From Arthrobacter sp. SW1 (GTDB lineage: Bacteria; Actinomycetota; Actinomycetes; Actinomycetales; Micrococcaceae), in NCBI RefSeq assembly GCF_001766675.1, contig NZ_MJLT01000023.1:186001-250000 (forward strand): DNA of 64,000 bases, given 5' to 3'. Positions 33,104 through 44,413 of the stretch are shown here, piece by piece. Within the stretch, counting starts at the first letter, position 1. Every line of letters begins with the position of its first letter. The notes below the pieces were generated by a model. That model made no database searches. It was given only the letters and a program-made list of their open reading frames with translations, and was not told where the DNA came from. The position numbers and the translations under genes were made by a program.

Positions 33104-34657
33104 ATGCCAGAATCTGAAAACGGCAGGAAGACTGCCGTCCGCAATCCCCTGCGGGATCCGCGCGACCGGCGCCTGAACCGCATTGCGGGGCCGTCGTCGC
33201 TGGTGTTCTTCGGAGTCACCGGCGACCTCGCCCGGAAGAAGCTCATGCCCGCGGTCTACGACCTCGCGAACCGGGGGCTGCTGCCGCCGAGCTTCGCTCT
33301 GGTCGGCTTCGGCCGCCGCGACTGGACCAACGAGGAGTTCGCCGAGGAGGTACGGAAGAACGTCCAGGCGCACTCCCGTACCCCGTTCGACGAAGCCGTC
33401 TGGGACCAGCTGTCCGCGGGCATCCGTTTCGTCCAGGGCGAGTTCGACGACGACGAGGCCTTCAAGCGCCTCGACGCCACCCTCACCGAGCTGGACGAGA
33501 ACCGGGGCACCCGGGGCAACCACGGCTTCTACCTCTCGATCCCGCCCAAGGCGTTCGAGCAGGTCTGCCGCCAGCTGTCCCGCCACGGCCTGGCCCAGGC
33601 CGCGGACGGACAGTGGCGCCGCGTGGTCATCGAGAAACCGTTCGGGCACGACCTCGAGTCCGCCCGGAAGCTGAACGACATCGTCGAATCAGTCTTCCCG
33701 CAGGACGCCGTCTTCCGCATCGACCACTACCTCGGTAAAGAGACGGTCCAGAACATCCTTGCGCTGCGTTTCGCGAACCAGCTCTTCGAGCCGCTGTGGA
33801 ACGCCAATTACGTGGACCACGTGCAGATCACCATGGCCGAGGACATCGGCACCGGTGGCCGCGCGGGCTACTACGACGGCGTCGGCGCGGCCCGGGACGT
33901 CATCCAGAACCACCTGCTGCAGCTCCTGGCCCTCACGGCCATGGAAGAACCCATCTCCTTCAACGCGGACGACCTCCGCGCTGAAAAGGAAAAGGTGCTG
34001 GCCGCCGTCAAGCTTCCCGAGGACCTGTCCACGCACTCCGCGCGCGGCCAGTTCACCGGCGGCTGGCAGGGCGGCGAGCTGGTGCAGGGCTACCTGGAGG
34101 AAGACGGCATCCCCGCCGATTCCAAGACGGAAACCTACGCAGCCATCCGCCTCGACATCAACACCCGGCGTTGGAGCGGCGTGCCGTTCTACCTGCGCGC
34201 CGGCAAGCGCCTGGGCCGCCGCGTGACTGAGATCGCGGTGGTCTTCAAGCGGGCTCCCAACCTGCTGTTCCGGGACCACGGCGAGGACGACTTCGGCCAG
34301 AACGCGGTCGTCATCCGCGTCCAGCCGGACGAAGGCGCCACCATCCGCTTCGGTTCCAAGGTTCCGGGCACACAGATGGAAGTCCGCGACGTCACCATGG
34401 ACTTCGGCTACGGACACTCCTTCACGGAGTCCAGCCCCGAGGCCTATGAGCGGCTGATCCTAGACGTGCTGCTGGGCGAACCGCCGCTGTTCCCCCGGCA
34501 CCAGGAAGTCGAAGAGTCCTGGAAGATCCTGGACCCCTTCGAAGAATACTGGGCGAGCCTGGACGAGCAGCCCGAACCCTACGCTCCGGGCAGCTGGGGT
34601 CCGGCTTCGGCCGATGAACTGCTGGCCCGCGACGGACGAAGCTGGAGAAGGCCATGA
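33104..34657 (+). CDS. zwf: Glucose-6-phosphate 1-dehydrogenase
   Basis: Zwf oxidises glucose-6-P to 6-phosphogluconolactone with NADP. The 517-residue protein shows the nucleotide motif GVTGDLARKKLMPAVYDLAN near residue 37, EKPFGHDLESA, the substrate and catalytic block RIDHYLGKETVQNILALRF, and a GKRLGRR segment later. Its end overlaps opcA by 4 nt (ATGA), matching the functional coupling of Zwf with OpcA. Confidence 0.97.
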   Translation: MPESENGRKTAVRNPLRDPRDRRLNRIAGPSSLVFFGVTGDLARKKLMPAVYDLANRGLLPPSFALVGFGRRDWTNEEFAEEVRKNVQAHSRTPFDEAVWDQLSAGIRFVQGEFDDDEAFKRLDATLTELDENRGTRGNHGFYLSIPPKAFEQVCRQLSRHGLAQAADGQWRRVVIEKPFGHDLESARKLNDIVESVFPQDAVFRIDHYLGKETVQNILALRFANQLFEPLWNANYVDHVQITMAEDIGTGGRAGYYDGVGAARDVIQNHLLQLLALTAMEEPISFNADDLRAEKEKVLAAVKLPEDLSTHSARGQFTGGWQGGELVQGYLEEDGIPADSKTETYAAIRLDINTRRWSGVPFYLRAGKRLGRRVTEIAVVFKRAPNLLFRDHGEDDFGQNAVVIRVQPDEGATIRFGSKVPGTQMEVRDVTMDFGYGHSFTESSPEAYERLILDVLLGEPPLFPRHQEVEESWKILDPFEEYWASLDEQPEPYAPGSWGPASADELLARDGRSWRRP

Positions 34658-35577
34658 TCGTAGATCTTCCCGATACCACCACCTCGAAGATCTCGAAGAA
34701 GATCACCTCGCTGCGTGAACAGGGCGGCGTGATTGCCCTCGGCCGTGTGCTGACCCTGGTGGTCGTCACCAAGTCCGGCTTGGAAGAGGAAGCGATCGAG
34801 GCGGCCAACGAGGCAAGCCGCGAGCACCCCTGCCGGATCATCGTGCTGGCCGACGCCGGCGCCGAGGCCCCGGACAAGCTGGACGCCCAGATCCGCGTGG
34901 GCGGCGACGCCGGTGCCTCCGAGGTGATCGTGCTGCGCGGTTACGGTTCGCTTGCCAAGGAGAGTGAATCGCTGGTTGCCGGCCTGCTGCTGCCCGACGC
35001 TCCGATCGTGGCCTGGTGGCCGCACGGCGCCCCGGACAACGCGTGCGAGACGTCGATCGGCCGGATTTCGCACCGGCGCATCACGGACTCGGCCAATGAG
35101 CCGGATCCCGCTGCGGCACTTGACCGGATCCGCCGCACCTACCGTGCCGGCGACACCGACCTTGCCTGGACGCGCCTGACCAACTGGCGCCTGCAGCTTG
35201 CGGCGGCACTGGACCAAGTGGACGGCTCCCCCGTCACCGCGATCACGGTCGAGGGTGCTTCGGACTCGCCCAGCACCCTGCTGCTGGCGGCCTGGCTGAC
35301 CCTCTTCCTCGACGCTCCCGTGGAGATCGTGGAAGACCCTGCCGGCACGGGCATCCGCCGGGTGCTGCTTCGCCGTGAAAGCGGCGACGTGCAGCTGCAC
35401 CGTCCAGGCCTGACGGTTGCCGAGCTGACCCAGCCCGGCCAGCCGTCCCAGCGCATTTCGCTTCCGCGTCGCAGCCTCCGGGACTGCCTGGCGGAAGAAC
35501 TGCGCCGGCTCGATCCGGACGATGTCTTCGGCGAAGTGATTACTATGGGACTGCCCCGCACCGACAGCAAGGAGTAG
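34654..35577 (+). CDS. opcA: Oxidative pentose phosphate cycle assembly protein OpcA
   Basis: OpcA is needed for full glucose-6-P dehydrogenase activity in cyanobacteria and corynebacteria, probably as an allosteric or assembly partner. The 307-residue protein starts MIVDLPDTTTSKISKKI and has the conserved LLLPDAPIVAWWPHGAP and RISHRRITDSANEPDP blocks. There are no membrane segments. The start overlaps zwf; pgl follows 7 bp downstream. Confidence 0.93.
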   Translation: MIVDLPDTTTSKISKKITSLREQGGVIALGRVLTLVVVTKSGLEEEAIEAANEASREHPCRIIVLADAGAEAPDKLDAQIRVGGDAGASEVIVLRGYGSLAKESESLVAGLLLPDAPIVAWWPHGAPDNACETSIGRISHRRITDSANEPDPAAALDRIRRTYRAGDTDLAWTRLTNWRLQLAAALDQVDGSPVTAITVEGASDSPSTLLLAAWLTLFLDAPVEIVEDPAGTGIRRVLLRRESGDVQLHRPGLTVAELTQPGQPSQRISLPRRSLRDCLAEELRRLDPDDVFGEVITMGLPRTDSKE

Positions 35578-35584
35578 CGTTCCC

Positions 35585-36403
35585 GTGACCGCTGAGCCCA
35601 GAGTTAGCATCCATCCCGACTCCACCGTCCTCATGGCCGCGATCGCGGCCCGGCTCATTACCAAGCTGGTGGACGTCCAGGACAAGCACGGAGAAGCTAC
35701 GGTCGTCCTGACCGGCGGAACCGTCGGAATCGGTACCCTCAAGGCTGTCGCGGCCTCGCCTGCGGCGCCTGCCGTGGACTGGTCGCGGGTCAACCTGTGG
35801 TGGGGCGACGAGCGTTTCGTGGCCAAGGACAGCCCGGACCGCAACGCCCTGCAGGCCCGCGAGGCATTGCTCTCGGGCCTGCCCTTGGACCCTGCACGCG
35901 TCCACGAGCCGGGTTCCTCCGACGAGTTCGCGACCGCAGAAGAGGCCGCCGCAGACTACGCTGCACGCCTCAAGGCGGCGGCGGAAGCCGAACATGCGGC
36001 CGACACTTCCGACAACCGTCCGGAGGAGGCCGGCGAGTTGCCGCGCTTCGACGTCCTGCTCCTCGGCGTCGGCCCGGATGCACACGTCGCTTCGCTCTTC
36101 CCGGAGCAGGCGGGGATCCGCGTCCAGGACCGCACCGTGGTGGGCGTGGAGAACTCCCCCAAGCCGCCGCCGTCGCGCATTTCGCTGACGCTGCCGGCCA
36201 TCAACTCCGCACAGGAGATCTGGATGGTCGTGGCGGGCGAGGACAAGGCCGGGGCTGTCGGCCTGGCCTTGGCCGGCGCCAACCCGGTGCAGGTGCCCGC
36301 GGCCGGCCCGCACGGCCGGTCCCGCACCCTGTGGCTGATCGACGAGAATGCGGCGTCCCGCGTTCCGCAGCAACTAGTCCGCAAGGACCCCGCGGGAGCG
36401 TAG
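35585..36403 (+). CDS. pgl: 6-Phosphogluconolactonase
   Basis: Pgl hydrolyses the lactone made by Zwf. The 272-residue protein has the NagB/DevB fold signatures VVLTGGTVGIGTL near residue 40, WWGDERFVAKDSPDRN and LLGVGPDAHVASLFPE near 160. A polar insertion (residues about 130-150, Glu/Ala/Asp-rich) makes it longer than the ~250-residue norm. The start is GTG 35585. Its last 30 nt overlap the 3' end of rbpA on the other strand. 6-phosphogluconate dehydrogenase is not in the window. Confidence 0.95.
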   Translation: MTAEPRVSIHPDSTVLMAAIAARLITKLVDVQDKHGEATVVLTGGTVGIGTLKAVAASPAAPAVDWSRVNLWWGDERFVAKDSPDRNALQAREALLSGLPLDPARVHEPGSSDEFATAEEAAADYAARLKAAAEAEHAADTSDNRPEEAGELPRFDVLLLGVGPDAHVASLFPEQAGIRVQDRTVVGVENSPKPPPSRISLTLPAINSAQEIWMVVAGEDKAGAVGLALAGANPVQVPAAGPHGRSRTLWLIDENAASRVPQQLVRKDPAGA

Positions 36404-36751
36404 CCTCTTCAGCGCTCCAGCCAGGACACGTTCGGCGTCCTGGCTGGAGCGCCTTTCTTTAACGTAATCAAGGTGGCTCTTGAAGACTTCCTCGTCCTGC
36501 CGTTCGCAGGGCGCCACGCCCGGTTCGCGGGCGGCAACGAGGCCGCACTTGGGGCAGTCCCAGCTCGGCGGGATCTGGTCCTCCGGGAGCTTAAGGAAAA
36601 CAAGCCGCGTTTCGTGTCCGTTGGCGCACCAATACGGGACACGAATACGCGGCAAGTTCTCGCCGGCATTGCTGCCGGACTGGTTTTTGGGCCCGGAACC
36701 GGCGGTGACGCCGGCCCTGGTGCCTCGGAATCCTTGACTGCCGTGGACCAT
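36374..36751 (-). CDS. rbpA: RNA polymerase-binding protein RbpA
   Basis: RbpA binds RNA polymerase and the principal sigma factor and stabilises open promoter complexes; it is specific to actinobacteria. The 125-residue protein has the zinc-like core VPYWCANGHETRLVF...PPSWDCPKCGLVA, followed by the sigma-interaction region KSHLDYVKERRSSQDAERVL. AAGGAG lies 7 nt before ATG 36751 and 4 nt before an alternative ATG 36754. Its 3' part contains, antisense, the terminator of the pgl operon, so this stretch is under double selection. Confidence 0.95.
   Translation of the reverse strand: MVHGSQGFRGTRAGVTAGSGPKNQSGSNAGENLPRIRVPYWCANGHETRLVFLKLPEDQIPPSWDCPKCGLVAAREPGVAPCERQDEEVFKSHLDYVKERRSSQDAERVLAGALKRLRSRGVLAD
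36412..36460 (+). terminator. Rho-independent terminator of the pgl operon, inside rbpA
   Basis: A perfect 16-bp stem (GCGCTCCAGCCAGGAC / GTCCTGGCTGGAGCGC) with a nine-base loop is followed on the plus strand by CTTTCTTTAA. It begins 9 bp after the pgl stop and lies wholly within the rbpA coding sequence, read antisense. Confidence 0.88.
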
Positions 36752-36865
36752 CATCAAGCTCCTTGGGGATCGGCTGCATCGCGTGAAGCCACGCTGCCAA
36801 GTCTAATCCCGCGAGCCCGATGGCGGCAGTACCGGTTTCCGTAGGCAGGTTCCGTCAGGAACGGG

Positions 36866-37123
36866 TCAGGAATCCCCGCCCGAGGTGAAGCGCATGATCA
36901 GGCCGAGCCCGATGATGACGACGCCCCAGGTGCAGCCCAGGATGATGGTGAAGCGGTTGAGGTTGCGTTCCGCCACGCCCGAGGAGCTGAGCCCCGAGCT
37001 CATGCCGCCGCCGAACATATCGGACAAACCACCGCCGCGTCCCTTGTGGAGCAGGATGAGCAGGGTCAGCAGAAGGCTGGTGATGCCCAGCAGGATCTGC
37101 AGGATTACTTGAAGAACGTCCAC
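36866..37123 (-). CDS. secG: Preprotein translocase subunit SecG
   Basis: SecG is the small accessory subunit of the SecYEG channel. The 85-residue protein has two membrane helices (VILQILLGITSLLLTLLILL and FTIILGCTWGVVIIGLGLIM) separated by the conserved cytoplasmic loop HKGRGGGLSDMFGGG. The start is GTG 37123, 46 bp after tpiA; tpiA-secG linkage is common in actinobacteria. Confidence 0.95.
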   Translation of the reverse strand: MDVLQVILQILLGITSLLLTLLILLHKGRGGGLSDMFGGGMSSGLSSSGVAERNLNRFTIILGCTWGVVIIGLGLIMRFTSGGDS

Positions 37124-37169
37124 GACGGCCTTTCAGGAGTACGGAAAGCGGGAGCTGATCAGGCCGGAA

Positions 37170-37985
37170 CTAGGCCGCCGTGATGTGGCTCTCGAACCTG
37201 ACAATGTTAGCAAACTCGGCCGGGTCGAGGCTGGCGCCACCCACAAGCAATCCGTCGACGTCGGCGCCGGCCATGATGGCCGCAGCGTTGTTGGCCTTGA
37301 CCGAGCCGCCGTAGAGCAGGCGGGTCCCGGCGGCCACGGAGTCATCGAACAGCGAGGACAGCTCCGCACGGATGGCGGCGCACATTTCCTGCGCGTCCTC
37401 CGGGCCGGCGACTTCGCCCGTGCCGATGGCCCAGACGGGTTCGTACGCGACGACGAGTTCCTTCGCCTGCTCGGCAGTGAGGCCTTCGACGTCGGCACGC
37501 AGCTGGGCGAGGGTGTGTTCCACGTGGGTGCCGGCCTGGCGAATCTCGAGGCCTTCACCGACACAGAGCACCGGGGTGACCTCGTGGCGGAACGCCGCCT
37601 TGACCTTGGCGTTGAGGACCTCGTCCGACTCGTTGTGGATGGTGCGGCGTTCGCTGTGGCCGACCAGGACGTAGGAGCAGCCGAGCTTGTTCAGGAACTG
37701 GCCGGAGATGTCGCCGGTGTAGGCGCCGGAGTCGAACTGGGACAGGTCCTGGCCGCCGTAGACGACCTTGAGCTCGTCACCTTGGACGAGGGTCTGGACA
37801 CCGCGGAGGTCGGTGAACGGCGGGAACACGGCAACCTCGACGCGGCTGTAGTCGTGCTTGGCGTCAGACAGTGTCCAGGCCAGCTTCTGCAGCAGGGTGA
37901 TGCCCTGGACGTGGTCCATGTTCATCTTCCAGTTGCCGGCGATGAACGGCGTGCGGACAAAGTTTCCATTCGCGGTGGTAGTCAC
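37170..37985 (-). CDS. tpiA: Triosephosphate isomerase
   Basis: TpiA interconverts dihydroxyacetone phosphate and glyceraldehyde-3-P. The 271-residue TIM barrel has [11 protein letters not shown] (catalytic Lys), [14 protein letters not shown] (catalytic His) and [15 protein letters not shown] (catalytic Glu). The start is GTG 37985. It follows pgk by 101 bp in the gap-pgk-tpiA-secG cluster. Confidence 0.97.
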   Translation of the reverse strand: MTTTANGNFVRTPFIAGNWKMNMDHVQGITLLQKLAWTLSDAKHDYSRVEVAVFPPFTDLRGVQTLVQGDELKVVYGGQDLSQFDSGAYTGDISGQFLNKLGCSYVLVGHSERRTIHNESDEVLNAKVKAAFRHEVTPVLCVGEGLEIRQAGTHVEHTLAQLRADVEGLTAEQAKELVVAYEPVWAIGTGEVAGPEDAQEMCAAIRAELSSLFDDSVAAGTRLLYGGSVKANNAAAIMAGADVDGLLVGGASLDPAEFANIVRFESHITAA

Positions 37986-38086
37986 GTGTGCTCCAAAGAA
38001 GTGTGTGAAAAGGGAGGCCGGCAGGGTGCCGCTCCGGACGGAGTGGCACCCTGCCGGCCGGGTGCCTGCTGGCGGGGTGTTGCTGC

Positions 38087-39313
38087 CTAGCGGTCCAGGA
38101 CGCTCAGGCCCGGGAGTTCCTTGCCTTCAAGGTATTCCAGGCTGGCGCCGCCGCCGGTGGAGATGTGGCCGAACTGGTCGTCCGCGAAGCCGAGCGTACG
38201 CACGGCCGCGGCGGAGTCGCCGCCGCCCACCACGGTGAAGGCTTCAGTTTCCGTCAGGGCCTGTGCCACGGCGCGGGTGCCGGCGGCGAAGGCTTCGAAC
38301 TCGAAGACACCCATGGGGCCGTTCCAGAACACGGTGCGGGCGGCCTTGATCTGCTCTGCGAACAGGGCAGCCGATTCCGGTCCGATGTCCAGGCCGATGC
38401 CGGCGGTGCCGAAGGAGCTGCCCTCGATCGCGTCCGCGCGGACGGTCTCGTGCTCGGCGTCCGCGGCGAAGCGGCTGGCGACCACGACGTCCACCGGGAT
38501 CACGAAGGTGGTGCCGGCTTCGGAAGCGCGCTTCAGGTAGTCCTGGACCACGGGGATCTGGTCTTCCTCGAGGAGGCTGCTTGCCACCTTGTGCCCGGCC
38601 GCAGCCAGGAAGGTGAAAAGCATGCCGCCGCCCACCAGGATGGTGTCGGCCTTGCCGAGGAGGTTGTCGATCACGGCGAGCTTGTCCGAAACCTTGGAGC
38701 CGCCGAGGACCACGACGTAGGGGCGCTGGGTGTCGGTGGTGAGCTTCCGCAGCACTTCGACCTCGGTGTGGACCAGATCGCCCTGGTAGGACGGCAGCCG
38801 GGTGGCGACGTCGTAGACGCTGGCGTGCTTGCGGTGCACCGCGCCGAAGGCGTCGTCCACGAACGCGCCGTTGTCACCGGTGAGGGCAACCAGTTCGTCG
38901 GCGAAAGCGCCGCGTTCGGCGTCGTCCTTGGCGGTTTCCCGGGCGTCGAAGCGGACGTTCTCCAGGACGAGCACTTCGCCGTCCTGGAGCGCGGCTGCGG
39001 CGTCCTTGGCGGCGGTACCGACGGTGTCCGCGGCCAGGGCGACCGGGAAGTCGGCCAGTTCGGCAAGCCGCGCAACGGCGGGCTTCAGGGAGTACTTGTC
39101 CTCGGGTGCGCCCTTGGGGCGTCCGAGATGGGCGGTTACGAGCACACGGGCACCGGCGTCCGAGAGCTTCTTGAGGACCGGGAGGGAGGCCTTGACGCGG
39201 CCGTCGTCGGTCACTGTAGAGCCGTCGAGCGGCACGTTCAGGTCACTTCTGACGAGAACGTACCGCCCGCGGACACCTTCAGCGATGAGTTCGTTGAGGG
39301 TGTGAGATGTCAT
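38087..39313 (-). CDS. pgk: Phosphoglycerate kinase
   Basis: Pgk makes ATP from 1,3-bisphosphoglycerate. The 408-residue two-domain protein shows [48 protein letters not shown] and the nucleotide site [18 protein letters not shown] with [12 protein letters not shown] 39313 is 9 bp after the gap stop and has no Shine-Dalgarno; TAGGGT made from the gap stop codon lies 6 nt before it, so a second, leaderless transcript is possible. Confidence 0.97.
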   Translation of the reverse strand: MTSHTLNELIAEGVRGRYVLVRSDLNVPLDGSTVTDDGRVKASLPVLKKLSDAGARVLVTAHLGRPKGAPEDKYSLKPAVARLAELADFPVALAADTVGTAAKDAAAALQDGEVLVLENVRFDARETAKDDAERGAFADELVALTGDNGAFVDDAFGAVHRKHASVYDVATRLPSYQGDLVHTEVEVLRKLTTDTQRPYVVVLGGSKVSDKLAVIDNLLGKADTILVGGGMLFTFLAAAGHKVASSLLEEDQIPVVQDYLKRASEAGTTFVIPVDVVVASRFAADAEHETVRADAIEGSSFGTAGIGLDIGPESAALFAEQIKAARTVFWNGPMGVFEFEAFAAGTRAVAQALTETEAFTVVGGGDSAAAVRTLGFADDQFGHISTGGGASLEYLEGKELPGLSVLDR

Positions 39314-39322
39314 GTGTCTACC

Positions 39323-40387
<1,065 letters not shown>

Positions 40388-40492
40388 CTAACAAATCCCG
40401 CACGTCTTTGGGCAGAAGTGATTATCAGATCGGAGGGCGACCAGCCACGTTGCTGAAGGCTGACGCCTTCCGTGACCTATCTTACGTTCAAG

Positions 40493-40527
40493 AAAGCCCG
40501 CCCCTGCAACTGCACGGGGCGGGCTTT
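40493..40527 (-). terminator. Rho-independent terminator of sodA
   Basis: AAAGCCCGCCCC / GGGGCGGGCTTT forms a 12-bp stem with an 11-base loop, 70 bp past the sodA stop, followed on the minus strand by TTTCTT. Confidence 0.85.
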
Positions 40528-40597
40528 CCGCTATTTGGGCGAAATTCACGCGAATGTGAAGTTTGTTACATCCGTGTGTACTCCGGATCACCGGCCC

Positions 40598-41221
40598 TTA
40601 GAGGGTGATGAGTCCCGTGGCGTTGGCGCGGGCTGCTTCGAAGCGCTTGGCCACGTCTGCCCAGTTCACGATGTTCCAGAACGCCTTGACGTAGTCGGCC
40701 TTCACGTTGACGTAGTCCAGGTAGAAGGCGTGCTCCCACATGTCGAGCATGAGCAGCGGGGTGGTGCCGACGGCAACGTTGCCCTGCTGGTCGTAGAGCT
40801 GCTCGATGAGCAGGTTGCCGGCGATCGGCTCGTAGGCCAGGAAGGCCCAGCCGGAACCCTGCAGGCCGAGGGCAGCCGCGGTGAACTGCGCGCGGAAGGC
40901 ATCGAACGAGCCGAAGGCGTCATCGATGGCTGCTGCGAGTTCGCCCTCGGGCTTGTCGCCGCCGTCCGGGGAGATGTTGTTCCAGAACACCGAGTGGTTG
41001 ATGTGGCCGCCGGTGTGGAACGCGAGGTCCTTCGAGAGGCGGTTGATGTTGGCGAAGTCGCCCTTCTCGCGGGCTTCGGCCAGCTGGGCCAGGGCGTTGT
41101 TGGCGCCGGCTACGTAGGCAGCGTGGTGCTTGCTGTGGTGCAGCTCCATGATCTTCGCCGAAATGTGCGGCTCAAGTGCTGCGTAGTCGTAGCCAAGCTC
41201 GGGCAGTACGTACTCTGTCAC
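40598..41221 (-). CDS. sodA: Superoxide dismutase (Mn/Fe)
   Basis: It converts superoxide to hydrogen peroxide and oxygen. The 207-residue protein starts [20 protein letters not shown] and has metal ligands in [26 protein letters not shown] and the signature [11 protein letters not shown]. The metal (Mn or Fe) is not decided here. GGAGGG lies 5 nt before GTG 41221, which fixes the start. It stands alone between gap and whiA with its own terminator. Confidence 0.96.
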   Translation of the reverse strand: MTEYVLPELGYDYAALEPHISAKIMELHHSKHHAAYVAGANNALAQLAEAREKGDFANINRLSKDLAFHTGGHINHSVFWNNISPDGGDKPEGELAAAIDDAFGSFDAFRAQFTAAALGLQGSGWAFLAYEPIAGNLLIEQLYDQQGNVAVGTTPLLMLDMWEHAFYLDYVNVKADYVKAFWNIVNWADVAKRFEAARANATGLITL

Positions 41222-41396
41222 GAAACCCTCCAATGTCGTGGACCGTTGGTCCGTTTGCTAACTCTGGTTCTGTTCATCCGGCCGGAAGACCGTCCGGAAA
41301 TCCTTGGGGAGTACTGCGTTCCCGGCGGACCATCCGGCATAACCGAAGGGACCTCCGGGGTATTTCCCCCCGCCGTGTCGATTCTAGGCACGGAGG

Positions 41397-42377
41397 CTAT
41401 TCGTCCATCATTTCCGGAGTCACATTTGCCTCGGTGCCCGGGATATCGAGTTCCGCGGCCCGCTTGTCCGCCATGGCGAGCAATCGGCGGATCCGGCCGG
41501 CGATGGCGTCCTTGGTCATGGGCGGATCGGCGAGGCGGCCAAGCTCGTCCAGGCTCGCCTGCTTGTGCGCAACGCGCAGTTCGCCTGCGTACTTGAGGTG
41601 GTCCGGCACGTCGTCGCCGAGGATCTCCAGCGCACGGTCCACCCGCGCACCGGCGGCGACCGCTGCCTGCGCGGAGCGGCGGAGGTTGGCGTCGTCGAAA
41701 TTGGCCAGGCGGTTGGCGGTGGCCCGGACTTCCTTGCGCATGCGGCGCTCTTCCCAGACCATCAAGGCATCGTGCGCGCCCATGCGGGTCAGTAGCTCGG
41801 CGATCGTGTCGCCGTCGCGGATCACCACACGGTCCACGCCGCGCACCTCGCGGGCCTTGGCCTGGATGCCGAGCCGGCGGGCGGCGCCGACCAGGGCAAG
41901 GGCCGATTCCGGCCCGGGGCAGGTGACCTCCAGCGAGGAGGAACGGCCCGGTTCGGTGAGCGAACCGTGGGCGAGGAACGCACCCCGCCAGACGGCCTCG
42001 GCGTCGGCCGCTGAGCCGTTGACGACGGCGGACGGCAGACCACGCACGGGCCGGCCCCTGCCGTCGAGCAAGCCGGTCTGCCGGGCGAGGGCCTCGCCGT
42101 CGCGCACCACCCGCACGACATAGCGGCTGCCGCGCCGCAGTCCCCCGCCGGAGACGACGATGATCTCGCTCTGGTGCCCGTAGACCTCGGCGATGGCGGC
42201 GCGCAGGCGCCGTGCAGTTGAGGCGAGGTCGACTTCGGCCTCGATGACGATGCGGCCCGAAATGATGTGGAGTCCGCCCGCGAAGCGCAGCATGGCCGAG
42301 ACTTCGGCCTTGCGCACGGAGGACTTCTTGATATCCAGCCGGGAAAGTTCTTCCTTGACCGATGCGGTCAGTGCCAT
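41397..42377 (-). CDS. whiA: Sporulation/cell-division regulator WhiA
   Basis: WhiA is a DNA-binding protein with a degenerate LAGLIDADG homing-endonuclease domain and a C-terminal helix-turn-helix; it controls division genes in actinobacteria, including non-sporulating ones. The 326-residue protein starts [19 protein letters not shown] and ends with the HTH region [23 protein letters not shown] 42377 is used; the open frame continues into yvcK but without WhiA similarity. It follows yvcK by 10 bp. Confidence 0.95.
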   Translation of the reverse strand: MALTASVKEELSRLDIKKSSVRKAEVSAMLRFAGGLHIISGRIVIEAEVDLASTARRLRAAIAEVYGHQSEIIVVSGGGLRRGSRYVVRVVRDGEALARQTGLLDGRGRPVRGLPSAVVNGSAADAEAVWRGAFLAHGSLTEPGRSSSLEVTCPGPESALALVGAARRLGIQAKAREVRGVDRVVIRDGDTIAELLTRMGAHDALMVWEERRMRKEVRATANRLANFDDANLRRSAQAAVAAGARVDRALEILGDDVPDHLKYAGELRVAHKQASLDELGRLADPPMTKDAIAGRIRRLLAMADKRAAELDIPGTEANVTPEMMDE

Positions 42378-42387
42378 GGCGATGTTC

Positions 42388-43404
42388 CTAACTGTTCCCG
42401 AAAATATCGTGGTACGCAGCCGCCAGCAGAAGCGGATCATGGACCGGGCGGCGCCGCGACGCACCCACTCTACCGAAGACCACCTCAGCGCCGATCCGCC
42501 CGGCGGCCTTCTCGAAGGCCGGAACGTCGGAAACGCAGGCAGGATCCGCCAGGACCACGTCCACACCGAAATCCGGCGCGTACTTGCGCAGGGCGTCCAG
42601 GTGGTCGGCCGCGGTCATACCGGACGTTTCCTTGGTGTCCATGGCCAGGTTCATGGTGAGGCACCGCTTGGCCGGCGTGCTGACCAGCGCCTGCCGCATT
42701 TCCGGCAGGAGCAGGTGCGGCAGGACCGAGGTGTACCAGGAACCCGGTCCAAGGACTACCCAGTCGGCGAATTCGATGGCGTTCAGGGCCTCATTGCAGG
42801 CCGGTGCGTCCTGCGGGATGAGCCGGACGTCTTCGAGCGACCCGGCCACCGCGCACTTGGCCTGGCCGCGGATGGTTTCCAGTCCATAGCCGCCGCCCGG
42901 CAGCGGTACGCGGACGTCGCCTTCGATGGTGAGCGGCACGCTGGACATGGGCAGCACCTGGCCGCGCGCGCCAAGCAGCGCACCGGCCCATTTCAAGCCG
43001 GCCACGGTGTCGCCCAGCAGTTCCCAGAGGGTGACGATGAGCAGGTTCCCCATGGCGTGGTTGTCCAAGGAGCCTTCACGGCCGTCGGGTGCCTTGAAGC
43101 GGTGCTGCATGACGTCGCGCCAGGTGCGGCCCCAGTCGGTGTCGTCGCAGAGGGCGCTTAGGGCCATGCGGAGGTCTCCCGGCGGGAGGACGCCGTACTG
43201 TTCGCGGAGCCGCCCGGACGAGCCGCCGTCGTCGGCTACTGTCACGATGGCGGTGAGCTCGGAAGTGAGCAGGCGCAGCGCGGACAGCGACGCGGCCAGC
43301 CCGTGGCCGCCGCCCAGGGCGACCACCGACGGACTCTTCTCCTTCTGGCTGCCGGGCGTGCCCTTCGGCGGGATCAGCGGCAGCGGACCCGTCAGGACCC
43401 CCAT
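42388..43404 (-). CDS. yvcK: YvcK/CofD-like protein (gluconeogenesis factor)
   Basis: YvcK proteins bind UDP-sugars (UDP-GlcNAc in Bacillus) and adjust carbon flow to cell-wall precursors. The 338-residue protein has [20 protein letters not shown] and [20 protein letters not shown], the CofD-fold nucleotide motifs. It starts directly after the rapZ stop (TAGATG) and precedes whiA; the rapZ-yvcK-whiA order is conserved in Gram-positives. Confidence 0.94.
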   Translation of the reverse strand: MGVLTGPLPLIPPKGTPGSQKEKSPSVVALGGGHGLAASLSALRLLTSELTAIVTVADDGGSSGRLREQYGVLPPGDLRMALSALCDDTDWGRTWRDVMQHRFKAPDGREGSLDNHAMGNLLIVTLWELLGDTVAGLKWAGALLGARGQVLPMSSVPLTIEGDVRVPLPGGGYGLETIRGQAKCAVAGSLEDVRLIPQDAPACNEALNAIEFADWVVLGPGSWYTSVLPHLLLPEMRQALVSTPAKRCLTMNLAMDTKETSGMTAADHLDALRKYAPDFGVDVVLADPACVSDVPAFEKAAGRIGAEVVFGRVGASRRRPVHDPLLLAAAYHDIFGNS

Positions 43405-44331
43405 CTATTCGCGGCCCAGGTCGCGGTGGGTGGTGGTGACGGTGACGCGCGGATATTGCGCCAGGCGTTTGGAGAGTTCGACGGCGACCGCCACCGAACG
43501 GTGCTTGCCGCCGGTGCAGCCCACGGCGATGGTGGCGTAGTGCTTGTTCTCGGTGCGGTAGCCGTCCAGCACGGGCTCCAGTGCGTGGACGTAGCGGTCG
43601 ACGAATTCCTTCACGCCCGCGGCCTCGAACACGTAGTCGCGGACGTCGTCATCGAGGCCCGTGTGCGGGCGCAGCTGCGGCACCCAGTGCGGGTTGGGGA
43701 TGAAGCGGGCGTCGGCCACGAAGTTCGCGTCGACGGGCAGGCCGTACTTGAAGCCGAAGCTCATGACGTTCAGCCGCAGAGTGACAGGGCCGGTTTCGCT
43801 GAAGAGCTCGGTGATGGCGGTGGCGAGGCCGTGGACGTTGTAGCTGCTGGTGTCCAGGACGATGTCAGAAGAGTCCCGCAGTTCCCGCAGGAGTTCGCGC
43901 TCGGCGGCGATGCCGTCCAGGATGCGCCCGCCTGCCTGCAGCGGGTGCGGCCGGCGGCCCTGCTCGAAGCGGCGGACCAGGACGTCGTCGCTGGCGTCGA
44001 GGAAGAGCACCCGGTAGGCGACGCCGCTGGCGCTCAGGGCACTGAGCGCGCTGCGGATATCGGTGAAGAGGCCTTCGCTGCGGACGTCCACCACCACCGC
44101 GAGCTTCGGAATGGACCGCGGTGCGTGCGACACGATCTCGGCGAGCGTGCCAAGCATCTGCGGCGGAAGGCCCTCGACGACGTACCAGCCGTGGTCTTCG
44201 AGGGCGTCCGATGCGGTGCTCCGGCCGGCGCCCGACATGCCCGTGACCACCAGCAGTTCCGCTTCAACAGGCTTGACGGGAACGAGCCCGTCCTGCTCCG
44301 CGCCGGATTCTGCCGTTGGCTCTGACATCAA
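43405..44331 (-). CDS. rapZ: RapZ-family nucleotide-binding protein
   Basis: RapZ is an RNase adaptor for GlmS regulation in E. coli; the role of the actinobacterial homologue is less clear. The 308-residue protein has Walker A VTGMSGAGRSTA near residue 30, VVEGLPPQML, FLDASDDVLVRRFEQGRRPHPL and the C-terminal CTGGKHRSVAVAVELSKRL, which forms the RNA/phosphate-binding half. GGGGAG precedes ATG 44331. It lies 82 bp after uvrC, as in most actinobacteria. Confidence 0.94.
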   Translation of the reverse strand: MMSEPTAESGAEQDGLVPVKPVEAELLVVTGMSGAGRSTASDALEDHGWYVVEGLPPQMLGTLAEIVSHAPRSIPKLAVVVDVRSEGLFTDIRSALSALSASGVAYRVLFLDASDDVLVRRFEQGRRPHPLQAGGRILDGIAAERELLRELRDSSDIVLDTSSYNVHGLATAITELFSETGPVTLRLNVMSFGFKYGLPVDANFVADARFIPNPHWVPQLRPHTGLDDDVRDYVFEAAGVKEFVDRYVHALEPVLDGYRTENKHYATIAVGCTGGKHRSVAVAVELSKRLAQYPRVTVTTTHRDLGRE

Positions 44332-44413
44332 GTCTCCCCGTATTTCGATCGTCCAGGTCCGGGGCCGCCGCGGCGGCGCCCGGTTCCAGCGTTGGCTGGC
44401 GTTCCTACCCTAG

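Noticed and set aside
40455..40470. Hairpin GAAGGC-TGAC-GCCTTC upstream of gap
   Set aside because: Only 6 bp, no T-run, and unclear position relative to a promoter; probably chance in GC-rich DNA.
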